Positions 17,517 to 28,270 are shown, counted from the first letter of the stretch. The stretch: 64,000 nucleotides of DNA from JABDGV01 sp964577935 (GCA_964577935.1 CAZOAJ010000005.1:62001-126000); one strand, 5' to 3'. The notes: generated by a model from the letters alone, not told the origin. Numbers and translations: made by a program.

Positions 17517-20500
17517 TTATCTTGACCTCAGAAGTACCGAATGGGTGAGATGATTATTTTCCTTTGTCGCTAAGAGCCGTACAGTTCCTTTGGTTTCTTT
17601 GGGATTTGTTGCCAGGTAGGTTATTGACTTTTTTAATGACGGTATTGGACTCATTTTATCAAGTTCATAGAGTTCTACCTGGAAGCCTGCCTTTTGGCAC
17701 TCTTCGACCGAACGATATACAATGCCTGCCTTCTTACTCTCATCGAGGATGGGCTGAACATTTGGCTTTTGATGCTCTTTTCGAAATTCTTGTATGAGGG
17801 TATTCAAAGTCTTCAGCTCAGGCGTGACACGAAGACGGACCTGTAGGTCCGCAACAGCAAATTGTAAGGCGTTGTCAAGAGTTTCTTTGGATTGATGCAA
17901 TAAAATCACATCAAAATTCGAAACAGTATTTGATGAGTCATCTCTGAACGATACTTTTGATGGTAATGAAGAAGGGGAATGTCGTTTTTGTCCTGAAGGT
18001 GAAAAAGAGGGGGTATTGCTTGATGAGGCGATTGGCTGTTGCTCTGAATAAAAAGGAACTTTTTTAGGAATCGAGGGAATGGGCGGTATCTGAGGTTGTG
18101 CTTGCTCCATTCGCATTTGTTCTAATCGGAATTGGCTATTTTGGTTATTCGGAGTAATTAATTGACCTGATGGGCTTTTTTCAGGCGTTGTAATAGTTAC
18201 AACCCCACTCACCTTTGCTGCTGGGATTTTTTCTTGAGCAGACACTTGAGCACTAAATTGCGCGGAAGCAGGCTTGGATGATGGCTGTTTTTCATCTTGT
18301 GGTTGACAGCGGCTTGCTATTATTGAGCTATTTTGGATAGCTCTTAATGCTACTTCTTGGATTTTAAGGAAATTCGACAAACCTTGTGGAGATACGGTAT
18401 CGATATAATTTTGTAGCAATTCCGTAGCGTTATTCGGAGAGTTGCTTGCAATAAAATTATGAATTTTTATCTGGATGGTTTTGAGAATATCTTTATCGAT
18501 TTTATTCTCGTCCTTGTCAGAATCACTCACAAGATAAAGACTTATAAGATCGAAAAAGCTATCAAATTGGCTAATAAGATCTTCACTCATAGTTGTGAGA
18601 TAGCTTTCCCAGGCTTTTTTACTTTCAACAATTTCTGTATAGCGTTTATCTAAGTCTGGGTTCTTGTATCTATGAACAGAAATTTCACCTGAATTTCCTA
18701 CACGATCTGAACGGCCTATTGCCTGTTCTTCGCATGAAGGATCCCATGGTTTTGCAAGCAAATGCACATCAACGCCTGGAATGTTGAGGCCGACGCCGCC
18801 TGCTTGAATAGTCATAAGCATGCATTTGGCTTTGTTATTCTCTTTTTTAAATTCGCTTATGATGCGAGTTCGTTGTTCTGCGTGCGCTTCACCGCTGAAA
18901 AATGAGGTGTCTAGTCGATCGGAAGAAAACTTTCTTTTGATTACTGCTGCCAAGAATTTCCCATGAAATATCTGATCTACAAAAGTGATCCATCGTTTTT
19001 TTTGGAGAACATAGTCTTTTGTGGATTCAAAAAATGCCTTTAAGAAGCCGGATTCATTGATAAATTCGTTGAATTCACTATCATTCATTCCTCCGGATGC
19101 TTTTGGCCTTGAAATTCTCATTAAAAGAGCTTCTTGTTGAGCTTTTATCTCTGTATTTTTAGTTCCGTCAGGATTGTTTTTTACAGGAATTTGGGGGTGT
19201 AATAGGAGTGCATCAAGGGCATAATCAACCGAAAAGAAACAGGACCCCTCGAGAGAAAGTTTAAGCGATTCAGCAGAATGAAAAGGCTTAATGCGTTCTT
19301 CTTGTTGAGGAGTAAGCTTGTAGTTGTTGTCATGGAATTTTTTTGTGAGAACTTTTCCTCCCCAAGCTTCAACTACTTTTGGATCGTTCTTTTTAAGTTG
19401 GTAAATGCAGGTGTTTGCGATTTTTTTAAATACTTGGAAGTGTGCAAAAGCTTCGATTATGGTTTTTATAGCCTTTGATTCAATGTCTTGTTTTGATTTT
19501 TTTTGATTGTTATCAGGAGTAGAAAAAGCATTGAGAGAGCGTTGACAGAGCCCAAGTTGTTTAATCAGTTTCTTATATGTTTCCTTGCTGAAATCTTCCT
19601 CTTTGTGCGTGAACGCCATAAGATTAAAGAGGTCGCTTATTTGGCCTTGAAAAGGAGTTGCTGTCAGCAATCTGATTGCAGTTTCTTGTTCATGATTTAA
19701 TAGGGTCTGAACGATAGGTCTTAGTTTTTGCCATTTTTTCGAAGAACTGTTTCTAGCGATAAGATGTGCTTCATCAAAAAATAGTTGTGACCAACGGATG
19801 CTTTCTACCTCATTTTTCAGCTTGCAAAGAGCATCGGGCGTAGTGATAACAATATTATATGGCGATGAAAAGCTCTCGATTGCATTCTTAATTACCAGAG
19901 GACTATTACTTGCCGTGACTAAAGTCTTAGGATCTATTGAAAACAGGTGTTCAATCGTTATTACTTCAGGGTCACGAGCTTGACTTTCTGGAAGATCTTG
20001 AGATCCTAATTCTTGAGATCCCAACTCTTGAAATCCTAAGAGTTCTGCTATGGCCGATAGCACTGTTTTGGCGAAATTTTTATTAATATTTGCCGATAGT
20101 TCAATTTTTGAAATTTGATTAAAAAGCTCATCGAGAGTCTCAGGTGAAGTTGAATCAAAATCACAGACGAGAGCTTCTAATAAATTAAAAGCATTATTAA
20201 ATGAAATTTTGTTTCTTAAAGGTAAATTATTAAATGTATTTTTTACTTTTGTAAAACCGGCCTCGTTGGAGGATCTGTTCTTTGCTATTTTGTTATGTAT
20301 ACTTTGCCAGAGATCCTTCAAGAGGGTTATTTTTGCTTCAAAAATGGGTTCTTTTTTATAGGTGTTGACCAAAGTTTCTAGTAGGCTTACCGTTTGCTGT
20401 CTAGATACATTTTTTGTAAGTTTATTCTTTAAAAGAAGTAGTCTGTTTAATGAGAAATGGGTGATTACACTCTCTTTTGTTTGATCTATAAGAGAAAAGG

Positions 20501-23500
20501 GAGCGCAAATTAAAAAAGAACCATTTTCGGATGTAGTAATCTTTTGGAGTATTTCTCCAATAATGAGATGTGTTTTACCTGTTCCTACAGCCCAGCCAAT
20601 AACAGTGTTGATTTTTAATGCTTGAAAGACTTTAAGTGCCTTAAGAGCTGTTAATTGATACTCTTTTGCAATCTGATAGGGGAATGTACATTGCTCTCCA
20701 ATTGACTCTACAAACTTCATGTCAATTGATTTGAGTTTATCGATAATTCCATATGATAGAGGCTGAGTTTGATCATCTACTCCATGTCGTTTTTGGAGTC
20801 TTCCAGAACAGCTTTTAAGGCATCTATTCGAAATATTTACTATAAATGATTCAAATGTATCGTCGAGTGGTAGCTGTTCAAGGCTGCTTATAAATCCGGT
20901 CTTTGACGCCTCATTTTGTTTTGTCGGGGGTAATGGCTTTTGAATAATTTCTTCAAACGTAATATTGATTGGTCGTTTATCCGGGTTCCTGTCACGGCTA
21001 GAAGAGGAAACTATTTTATTTTTTTGAAGGACAGAGTCTATTGATTCAATTGTTGATTCCATGGGTACAATTCGTTGACTTGATTGTCCACTAGGGAGGC
21101 TGGGAGCCTGACCTTTTGCATGAGATCCAATGACGTGATCCAAAGAAAACTTCCTTGAGGACTTATCAGGGTTATTGCCTTCAAATTGATCATACGGAAG
21201 CTGCATCATTGCAGGATCGAAAATAAAATCATGAAACTTCGCGTTAGCTTCCAATCCGCCATCAATAGATTTTGAGAGGTTTTGTTTTTGGATCTTTTCC
21301 TTGAGAATCTCGATTTCAGACATAGTAAGCATAACGGGAGGCTCTACACCCATAAAGAAGCTTTCTATATTTCCATTCGATTGCAGCTTAAGCTGCATAT
21401 CGTATCCAGAAATGGTCCTTTCGTTTGAGTCAATAAGCATAAGCCCATGCAAGGTCTTATCGAGATTTGATTTTTCCTTCGACGAAGCTTGCTTCCATCT
21501 TTTCAGCTGGTTGAACTTAAGATAAAAAAGTGCTGCCTGAGCCCGTTCTTTTAACTCAATTCTGTTAAGAGGTACTAGTAACGATATATCGAGGTTGTTT
21601 GTTTCATTTTTTTCATTTATAGCTAGCTCCAGGATGCGCATAAATGCTTGAGTGTTTGATATAGAAGCCTTTGAGGGGAGAAAATTTTCGAGATATTTTC
21701 TTTTTGAATAGGATTTTACAGTTCTTTGCGCTTCCTCTGTTATTGTAAAATTCAAACATTTGCAGAACGTGTACAACACATATTTCGTAACATGATTTTC
21801 AGAAGCCGATGTGTAGGTGCGAAAAATTGCCTGAATGAGCTTTTTTTGAATCTGGTGGATTGATCGTGATTCATATGTTTCATCGTTGTTTGCAAGAAGC
21901 AATGGAATAAACCAATATCCTTGACCTTTTGCAAAGATAAATTCTTTAATCGCTTTGTATGCGCGTTTTTCTTCTCCGAAAAAAAGGTCAACTGAATCAA
22001 ATAATTTTTTGTTAAATGCCTTTGCAAACTCTAGATCCTCCGGGGAAAAGCCAAGTGCTTTTTCTTCGAGCTCTGAAAGGGTAAGTTCCATTTCAAGATT
22101 TTTTTCGTCAAGATTTACAGATCCGGATGGTTTTTGCTCTTCAATCGGGGAAGAGACATGGCTATTCTCGAAAAATAGTGGGCGTTGCTCTAAACCATTT
22201 GAGGAAGAAGGTTTCGGCTTAGGCTTGAATGACGTGGCTTTATCTAAAGAATAGAGCACATTTTGTTGGCTCGTGGCTTTTTCAAGAATAATAGGTGTCG
22301 GTATGGATAGATATGCTACATTAATTTTAAAGCTGCGGTTAGTTGCTTCCAGTTTTTGTGTATTTGCTATCTGGATATGTGGATTAAAAAAAGGAATTGC
22401 TGCAGGACTCTTTTTTAGTACGCTGTATGTTTCTAGGTAATCATTTTTGGCCGCTGTCTGATGAATTATTGTGTCTCCCATTATATTAATAACAAAATTA
22501 CAGCTCTCAATAATGCTGCCAAGGATTCTAAAGCGTGAATCTCTGACCTTTGCGTCTTTAATAAGATATATTTCGTTATACTGTTTCAGAAATTCCTGAA
22601 AAAATGCCTCTTGGAAAATGTGGCCAAATGACTTTGCTTTGGGGGCTTCTGGAGTATATTCATTAAAGAAGAGTACGCATTTATACTCTCCTTTAATATA
22701 GATCATTGTTTGAGATGAAAATGTATTCATATCATTCATGCCACGAGGAAGTAGATCTTTAACCTTTCGAATGAGTGTATTTCGATATGTCTCCAGTTCG
22801 TTGAATTCGGAAGGCTTGCCGCTAAATAAATTCAGATCTGACGCCAGATAATCAAGGTGGGTTACACTTTGTTGAAAAGAAAACGATTTAAGTTTATTTA
22901 ACAATTCAAATTCTTTTGAAATTTGAGTTTGCAGGGGACTTGTTTTGGTGGGCCTCAAAACGACTCCGTTCTCTGCTACGCACAAATTAAGAATTATCTC
23001 AAATGCATCTTGCCGTTGATGTAATAAAGACTCATTTACTTCATGGCCTGCAAGCTGAGGCCTGCTTTTGAAGAGCTCTTGAATAACAGCTCCGACATTA
23101 GACATCTCATTTTCGGAACAGTTTGAAAATGTAAGTACTTTTTTTAATATAAGGTAAAGAGCATATCTATTTCCTGCCGCCAAGGTGGTGTTGGGTAGGT
23201 AATCAAGAGCATTAAAAAGGCCATTCAGCAGTTCTATTTGGAACTTTGAAATTCGAGCTGCTTGATTCGTTATATGGGTATCGCTTTCGGAAAGTAAGGG
23301 TATTTTTCTCGGAATTACGCTTTTTGTAAAAAAACCTAGGTAAAATTTTTCATAGTCTGCTCGGTAGACGCTTTGGGTGGAAATTGTGACCAAAGTTTGT
23401 ATTAGAACTGTAATGGCCCTATAAAATGATTGTTCAAACGTGTCATTAAGACCAGTATTTGAGCTTGAAAATACTACCAAAGAGGAATTGATTTGTTTCG

Positions 23501-23714
23501 AGGGAAATACGATTGCGCGTAGTTCATCACGGAAGGTCTTTTCACTTGAGAGAACACGCTGTGCTTCTTGATTTATAGTTTGTAAAGCTTGAGAAACCGC
23601 GACGAGATTATTTCTCTGCTGATAGCTACGAGAATAATTTTGTTGTGCCTGTTCTTGATCTTGAGTCTCATCATTATAAGGTCGCGTAAGAGAATTATTT
23701 TTTATAGGTATCAT
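17517..23714 (-). CDS. Giant Snf2-type superfamily 2 helicase with long N-terminal extension
   Basis: A 2065-residue protein whose Snf2/Swi2-like ATPase lies at about residues 1020-1700. Motifs are Walker A WAVGTGKTH (about 1041), motif Ia APFSLIDQT, DEAH box FFDEAHLIA (about 1315), motif III LLTATPFQG, a second RecA lobe with FSGEAHAEQR and MTIQAGGVGLNIPG, and motif VI QAIGRSDRVGNS (about 1666). About 270 residues separate motifs I and II, more than usual, so lobe 1 carries an insertion. The first 1000 residues and the last 350 match no domain I know. The C-terminal part (about 1800-1930) is low complexity, rich in P, S and Q. Chlamydiae do have ordinary Snf2 proteins of about 1200 residues; this one is far longer. 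Role unknown: chromatin remodelling in the bacterium or a secreted factor. Confidence 0.85.
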   Translation of the reverse strand: MIPIKNNSLTRPYNDETQDQEQAQQNYSRSYQQRNNLVAVSQALQTINQEAQRVLSSEKTFRDELRAIVFPSKQINSSLVVFSSSNTGLNDTFEQSFYRAITVLIQTLVTISTQSVYRADYEKFYLGFFTKSVIPRKIPLLSESDTHITNQAARISKFQIELLNGLFNALDYLPNTTLAAGNRYALYLILKKVLTFSNCSENEMSNVGAVIQELFKSRPQLAGHEVNESLLHQRQDAFEIILNLCVAENGVVLRPTKTSPLQTQISKEFELLNKLKSFSFQQSVTHLDYLASDLNLFSGKPSEFNELETYRNTLIRKVKDLLPRGMNDMNTFSSQTMIYIKGEYKCVLFFNEYTPEAPKAKSFGHIFQEAFFQEFLKQYNEIYLIKDAKVRDSRFRILGSIIESCNFVINIMGDTIIHQTAAKNDYLETYSVLKKSPAAIPFFNPHIQIANTQKLEATNRSFKINVAYLSIPTPIILEKATSQQNVLYSLDKATSFKPKPKPSSSNGLEQRPLFFENSHVSSPIEEQKPSGSVNLDEKNLEMELTLSELEEKALGFSPEDLEFAKAFNKKLFDSVDLFFGEEKRAYKAIKEFIFAKGQGYWFIPLLLANNDETYESRSIHQIQKKLIQAIFRTYTSASENHVTKYVLYTFCKCLNFTITEEAQRTVKSYSKRKYLENFLPSKASISNTQAFMRILELAINEKNETNNLDISLLVPLNRIELKERAQAALFYLKFNQLKRWKQASSKEKSNLDKTLHGLMLIDSNERTISGYDMQLKLQSNGNIESFFMGVEPPVMLTMSEIEILKEKIQKQNLSKSIDGGLEANAKFHDFIFDPAMMQLPYDQFEGNNPDKSSRKFSLDHVIGSHAKGQAPSLPSGQSSQRIVPMESTIESIDSVLQKNKIVSSSSRDRNPDKRPINITFEEIIQKPLPPTKQNEASKTGFISSLEQLPLDDTFESFIVNISNRCLKSCSGRLQKRHGVDDQTQPLSYGIIDKLKSIDMKFVESIGEQCTFPYQIAKEYQLTALKALKVFQALKINTVIGWAVGTGKTHLIIGEILQKITTSENGSFLICAPFSLIDQTKESVITHFSLNRLLLLKNKLTKNVSRQQTVSLLETLVNTYKKEPIFEAKITLLKDLWQSIHNKIAKNRSSNEAGFTKVKNTFNNLPLRNKISFNNAFNLLEALVCDFDSTSPETLDELFNQISKIELSANINKNFAKTVLSAIAELLGFQELGSQELGSQDLPESQARDPEVITIEHLFSIDPKTLVTASNSPLVIKNAIESFSSPYNIVITTPDALCKLKNEVESIRWSQLFFDEAHLIARNSSSKKWQKLRPIVQTLLNHEQETAIRLLTATPFQGQISDLFNLMAFTHKEEDFSKETYKKLIKQLGLCQRSLNAFSTPDNNQKKSKQDIESKAIKTIIEAFAHFQVFKKIANTCIYQLKKNDPKVVEAWGGKVLTKKFHDNNYKLTPQQEERIKPFHSAESLKLSLEGSCFFSVDYALDALLLHPQIPVKNNPDGTKNTEIKAQQEALLMRISRPKASGGMNDSEFNEFINESGFLKAFFESTKDYVLQKKRWITFVDQIFHGKFLAAVIKRKFSSDRLDTSFFSGEAHAEQRTRIISEFKKENNKAKCMLMTIQAGGVGLNIPGVDVHLLAKPWDPSCEEQAIGRSDRVGNSGEISVHRYKNPDLDKRYTEIVESKKAWESYLTTMSEDLISQFDSFFDLISLYLVSDSDKDENKIDKDILKTIQIKIHNFIASNSPNNATELLQNYIDTVSPQGLSNFLKIQEVALRAIQNSSIIASRCQPQDEKQPSSKPASAQFSAQVSAQEKIPAAKVSGVVTITTPEKSPSGQLITPNNQNSQFRLEQMRMEQAQPQIPPIPSIPKKVPFYSEQQPIASSSNTPSFSPSGQKRHSPSSLPSKVSFRDDSSNTVSNFDVILLHQSKETLDNALQFAVADLQVRLRVTPELKTLNTLIQEFRKEHQKPNVQPILDESKKAGIVYRSVEECQKAGFQVELYELDKMSPIPSLKKSITYLATNPKETKGTVRLLATKENNHLTHSVLLRSR
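19995..20041 (-). repeat. 15-bp in-frame tandem repeat inside the Snf2-like gene
   Basis: Three adjacent imperfect copies of a 15-bp unit encode the peptide (Q)ELGSQ-like repeats (FQELGSQELGSQDLP). They fall in the insertion between helicase motifs I and II. Because the unit is five codons, changes in copy number would keep the frame. Confidence 0.75.
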
Positions 23715-24038
23715 TTTAATTCATTTTTTTGAACAGATTGTATTTGAAATGGTTTTTTGGTTAAATATGTTTTATTTAATTTAAATTAAAAGTAATTAAT
23801 ATTTGTCTATATAATGAAAACTCAAGACATGGATTGGATGGAGCTTATGAAGGCGTCTTAGTTGAATAACCGGTATTGCGAAGAGAATCGCTGATCTATT
23901 TTGAATAGGGCTTATGTGAGATGTTCGAGACGGAAAGCTCTATAGCCTCTTGCTTTTTTCAAGCCTTTTGCCTCGTGCAGATTCGTAGGGATATGCGTTA
24001 AAAACAGATCCCTAGAAAAAACATGACATTTGTCGTTG
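23715..24038. other. Gene-free gap between methyltransferase and Snf2-like gene
   Basis: About 320 bp, A/T-rich at the left. It should contain the promoter of the 2065-residue gene and the end of the nrd transcript. I see no clear promoter, terminator hairpin, RNA gene or repeat in it. Confidence 0.4.
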
Positions 24039-24929
24039 TTAGATTTTTTTGGCAACAATGGCTAAAAAGAGGGGGAATTCTTTTCGGGCTCGATTTTCCC
24101 AGCGGGCTGCAGGGCCTGAACTTGTCTTATCGCTACACCATTCTTCAAGCGTAGATACAACAAATCCCGCTTCATGAAGCGCCGAAAAATAAAAATGGAG
24201 TGGGTGGTGGAAAGAAGTCGTTGATTCAGCTTCATTTTTTCCAGGTCTCATTGCTATCGGGATCGATTGCGGAGACATGTAGCCTCTAATTTGCCGGACT
24301 TGTGACTTTGTTTTCTCGTCAAAACTCCATTGGCTATGTCTTGGAATTCTGAAGCATGGGTGGTTGAGTACGATCAAAAACTCTCCTCCGTTTTTGAGCC
24401 GTTTAAACACATTTTTAAATACTGCCTTTGGATCATCTATGTTTTGCAGAGCTAGGATACATGCAGCGTGCGAGAACTGAGCATCGAGAGGAATCGGTAG
24501 CTCTTTTGTTGCATCGCCCACATAAAATTGTCGAAGGGAACTTGGTTTTATATGCTGCTTTGCTGCTCGAATTAAACCTTGTGATATATCGATTCCGACA
24601 TAAGGGATGCTTGGATGAATAGCTCTTGATAAAACGCCTTGTCCGCAGGCGACATCTAGTACGCGGAGGTCGCAAGATTTTCCCTCTGTGCCCTTTGACC
24701 CTTTATTTGGATCATTATTAAGGGAAAAGAGTCGTGAAATCGCGGGAAGAATCACATGTTGATGATAATAATGCCCTTCCTGGCCAACTATTGAGTCATA
24801 CCAGTCATGTACCCCTTCCCATGAAGTTTTGTTTCTTACATGAAGAGAATCCCTTTGGGATTCTCTTTCAGTATGCACTTCTTTTTTGGGGCTCTTGTTA
24901 AAGCGGGGTACTGATCTGGGTATTGGCAT
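24039..24929 (-). CDS. Class I SAM-dependent methyltransferase
   Basis: A 296-residue protein with a Rossmann methyltransferase core: motif I VLDVACGQGVLSRAI (about residue 92), motif II YVGIDISQGLI, then GDATKELPIPLDAQFSHAACILALQNIDD and GGEFLIVLNHPCFRIPRH. The last motif resembles small-molecule or UbiE/biotin-type methyltransferases. The first 45 residues are a basic, poorly structured extension. It begins 20 bp after the nrdA stop and is probably cotranscribed with nrdA. Substrate unknown; the NHPCFRIP motif recurs in many uncharacterised bacterial methyltransferases. Confidence 0.85.
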   Translation of the reverse strand: MPIPRSVPRFNKSPKKEVHTERESQRDSLHVRNKTSWEGVHDWYDSIVGQEGHYYHQHVILPAISRLFSLNNDPNKGSKGTEGKSCDLRVLDVACGQGVLSRAIHPSIPYVGIDISQGLIRAAKQHIKPSSLRQFYVGDATKELPIPLDAQFSHAACILALQNIDDPKAVFKNVFKRLKNGGEFLIVLNHPCFRIPRHSQWSFDEKTKSQVRQIRGYMSPQSIPIAMRPGKNEAESTTSFHHPLHFYFSALHEAGFVVSTLEEWCSDKTSSGPAARWENRARKEFPLFLAIVAKKI

Positions 24930-24949
24930 AGTCTGTCAAGTTCTCTCTT

Positions 24950-27900
24950 CTATTGGCATGATTCGCAGTTTGGATCAGCGATAGAACATGCCTTTGGGGC
25001 GCGTTCCATTGCTGCATCTTTTGTCAAATCTTGCATTTCCTGGCGCTTTCGTTTGATATCCAAACTTGCATCTTCAATATCGCTTGCTGACTTATTCTTG
25101 AGGTAATAAGTTGTTTTTAATCCCATCATCCATGCCTTCAAGTATATCTTTGAAAGCATTTTTTCGTCAGGCTTATCTAAGAATAAGTTCGTTGACTGAG
25201 CCTGATCGATCCATTTTTGCCGGACAGCAGCAGCTTTAAGAAGCCATAATGGGTCAATTTTAAAAGCGGTTTTAAACTGAGTTCGAACACCAAACGGGAT
25301 AGACTCAATCCCATCAAGCTCGCCCTTATTGTACTTAAGTTCTTCAAGCATATCCTTATTCCAAAGGCCAAGCTGCTTAAGAGCTTGAACAAGCTGAGGA
25401 GTTACGCTTAAAAACTCACCTGAAAGGTTTGACTTGCTGTAAATATGTCGAAAATCAGGCTCAATTGATGTCGAAACACCCATAATGTTTGAGATTGTTG
25501 CTGTAGGAGCAATCGCAAGCACGTTTGAGTTGCGCATTCCAAATTTCTTGATTTTCTCTCGTAGCTCATCCCAAGGCATTTTACTGTTTTTGTTCACATC
25601 TAAGGCGACGCCGCGCTCTTTTTCAAGCATTTCAAGTGTGTCTAGAGGCATCAGCCCTCGATCCCACTTAGATCCCTTAAATGAGCTGTAGGCCCCACGC
25701 TCTTTTGAAAGCATGCAAGAACCCATATATGCATTAAATGCTATGAATTCCATAAGCTCATCAGCTAATGTCAACATCTGATCGGATTCAAAAGGAATCT
25801 TCATCATGTGGAGCATGTCTTGCCAGCCCATAATGCCCATTCCAATAGGACGATGACGCATGTTAGAATCACGAGCAGGTATCGTTGGATAGAAGTTGAT
25901 GTCGACAACATTATCAAGCATTCGTACAGCTGTCTGTATTGTCTTAGCTAAATCATCCTTATCTATAGTTCCATCAGCCTTCACAAAGGAAGCTAAGTTT
26001 AACGATCCAAGATTACAAACAAAGTGCTCATCATCTGAATTGTTCAGAGTGATTTCTGTGCACAAGTTCGAATTATGAATGACTCCACAATGATCCTGAG
26101 GCGATCTAATGTTACATGGATCTTTAAAGGTGATCCATGGATGCCCTGTCTCATAAAGTGCTGAAAGCATTTTTTTCCAGAGAACCGCGGCACGGATTTT
26201 CTTTCCGTAGATTTTGCCTTCTTGGGCAAGTTGCTCATAATGCTCATAAAGGTCTTTGAACTTCTGACCAAAAGCATCGTGAAGTCCTGGAACTTCATTC
26301 GAACGGAAGAGAGTCCAGTCTTGACCCCGAATTGCACGTAAGATAAAAAGATCAGGGATCCAGTTAGCTGTATGCATATCATGAGTTCTTCGACGATCAT
26401 CACCCACGTTTTTACGTAGTTCTAAGAACTCTTCAATGTCGTTATGCCACGATTCTAGATAGACGCAGACAACACCTCGGCGTTTACCACCTTGGTTTAC
26501 GGCAAGAGCTGTATCGTTCATAATCTTCAAGAAGGGAACGATTCCAAGGCTTTCTCCATTTGTGCCGCGTATATGGGATCCTGTTCCACGGACTGAAGTG
26601 AAATCAACGCCAAGACCTCCAGCATATTTGGAGAGGTGTGCGCAATTCATGAAAGTTCCAAAAATTCCGACAGGAAAGTGTTGTCCTTGCTTGTCGGTTT
26701 TAATGTTGCCAATGTCATCTCCCGCAGTAAGCCCGTAGCAGGATGAGAGCTGAGGACGCATTGATCCTGAGTTAAACAAGGTGGGAGTCGATGAGCAAAA
26801 TCTTTTTGATGTATAGAGATTATAAAATGCTATTGCTGACTCTTCGAGCTCTTTCTCATTATAGGATAGCCCCATCGCAACACGCATCCACATAAATTGT
26901 GGAACTTCAATACGCTTTTTGCCTTTTTTGTCGATAATCTGATTTGAGGCAGTTGTCTCTTCTTGGCGCTCGTGGAGAAGGTATCTGTCGTAAAGGGTCA
27001 TAATCCCTAGAAAATCAAACTTCAAGTCGGCCATAGGGTTTAACCTTTGGGCGATCATCTTGAGATCGAATTTTTTGAGATTTGGGCTTAACAGACCTTG
27101 ATCGATACCTCGTTCGATATATTTTAAAAAGCCATCTTGGTGCGCTTTTTTCAGCTTGCCAATACCATCTTCAATTTTCCAATCAAGAACTTCCTCGTAC
27201 ACGTAGCTTAAAAGAATACGTGCTGCAAAGAAACGAAATTCAGGATCAAGTTCGATAAGTGATCGAGCATTCATCAAAATTGTATGCATCTTCTCTGTTT
27301 CAGACAAAGATGGGCTCATTGAAACAACAAGCTTATGAGCAAGTTCTTGGCGCGTTATAGAGAGGTCGAGGTCAAGAAGCGCAAAGTCAATACGAGCGAG
27401 CAAGTTTGAGTTAATAACCTCAGGCCAAGCAGCTCCTGCCTCTTCTTGAGATTGTTTAAGAAGTCTTAAATGGGAGCGTTCAGCACGGTATTCCGCATAA
27501 CGACGTGCGGTTGTTGAGTAGCCCAATTGAGAAAGTTGACGTTCAATTACGTCTTGGATTTCTTCAATGTAGATGACATCTCGGCTTGAGTCGAGAATTT
27601 CATGAACAACTCTTTGTGTGACTTGGGTCGCTTTATGTCCAGCTTCTTGCCGATCAGCTTCTTCAGCTTCATCTTGATCTTCAAGACATTCTGAAAGAAA
27701 TGACTTGTAGAGAGCGTTGAAGATTTTTTCAGGATTCCAGTCGACTCGTTTTCCATTTCTACGAAGAACTTCGATTTTTTTCGATGTTTGAAGTCGTCGT
27801 TGTTTTTGGGTTCGATAGAGGAGGTAGCCTTTTGCTGCGAGCGTTTCGCCTTCTTCAAGTAGGCTATTTTCACAAAGCTCATGCACTTCATCACTATTAA

Positions 27901-28234
27901 TGCAGCTTCTTCCAGAGCTTGAGAGCTTGATGAGGACTCGGTTCACTGTTGAAACCACTTTAAATTTGGTCTCTGGAGTAAAAATTTCATCTGCTTTTAA
28001 GCAGCCGCGTGCCATTCGATCATCGGTAATGGCTGCTCCAATCGCTTTGAGTAACTTCTCGGGGTTGCAATCAGTGATGCCCTTAGTTCCCTGAATTTTT
28101 GGTAAATTCATGGGAATGATTAAGTTTTTGGTTAAGCTTTCCCAAGGTAAGCTTGGTTTCAAGGGCTTGGGGGTCTCAACATAGACTCGTATATCTTGTA
28201 CAGTAGGAGCCTGAATCATGGAAAATCTTCTCAC
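24950..28234 (-). CDS. nrdA: Class I ribonucleoside-diphosphate reductase, alpha subunit
   Basis: A 1094-residue alpha subunit, long because of two tandem ATP-cone domains (about residues 45-150 and 150-260), as in Chlamydia NrdA. The catalytic barrel follows. It has the redox cysteine in LSSCYGL, the NxCxE active site in SNLCTEI, the partner cysteine in FVCNLGSLNL, the radical-path tyrosine pair in LKTTYYL and a C-terminal CESC shuttle. It reduces ribonucleotides to deoxyribonucleotides using the radical generated by NrdB. The nrdB gene lies just upstream on the same strand; a MITE-like element occupies the gap. Two ATP-cones imply allosteric control by ATP/dATP. Confidence 0.95.
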   Translation of the reverse strand: MRRFSMIQAPTVQDIRVYVETPKPLKPSLPWESLTKNLIIPMNLPKIQGTKGITDCNPEKLLKAIGAAITDDRMARGCLKADEIFTPETKFKVVSTVNRVLIKLSSSGRSCINSDEVHELCENSLLEEGETLAAKGYLLYRTQKQRRLQTSKKIEVLRRNGKRVDWNPEKIFNALYKSFLSECLEDQDEAEEADRQEAGHKATQVTQRVVHEILDSSRDVIYIEEIQDVIERQLSQLGYSTTARRYAEYRAERSHLRLLKQSQEEAGAAWPEVINSNLLARIDFALLDLDLSITRQELAHKLVVSMSPSLSETEKMHTILMNARSLIELDPEFRFFAARILLSYVYEEVLDWKIEDGIGKLKKAHQDGFLKYIERGIDQGLLSPNLKKFDLKMIAQRLNPMADLKFDFLGIMTLYDRYLLHERQEETTASNQIIDKKGKKRIEVPQFMWMRVAMGLSYNEKELEESAIAFYNLYTSKRFCSSTPTLFNSGSMRPQLSSCYGLTAGDDIGNIKTDKQGQHFPVGIFGTFMNCAHLSKYAGGLGVDFTSVRGTGSHIRGTNGESLGIVPFLKIMNDTALAVNQGGKRRGVVCVYLESWHNDIEEFLELRKNVGDDRRRTHDMHTANWIPDLFILRAIRGQDWTLFRSNEVPGLHDAFGQKFKDLYEHYEQLAQEGKIYGKKIRAAVLWKKMLSALYETGHPWITFKDPCNIRSPQDHCGVIHNSNLCTEITLNNSDDEHFVCNLGSLNLASFVKADGTIDKDDLAKTIQTAVRMLDNVVDINFYPTIPARDSNMRHRPIGMGIMGWQDMLHMMKIPFESDQMLTLADELMEFIAFNAYMGSCMLSKERGAYSSFKGSKWDRGLMPLDTLEMLEKERGVALDVNKNSKMPWDELREKIKKFGMRNSNVLAIAPTATISNIMGVSTSIEPDFRHIYSKSNLSGEFLSVTPQLVQALKQLGLWNKDMLEELKYNKGELDGIESIPFGVRTQFKTAFKIDPLWLLKAAAVRQKWIDQAQSTNLFLDKPDEKMLSKIYLKAWMMGLKTTYYLKNKSASDIEDASLDIKRKRQEMQDLTKDAAMERAPKACSIADPNCESCQ

Positions 28235-28270
28235 TTTTGAAAGTTAGAGCTGCATAATTTTTTTGATTTA

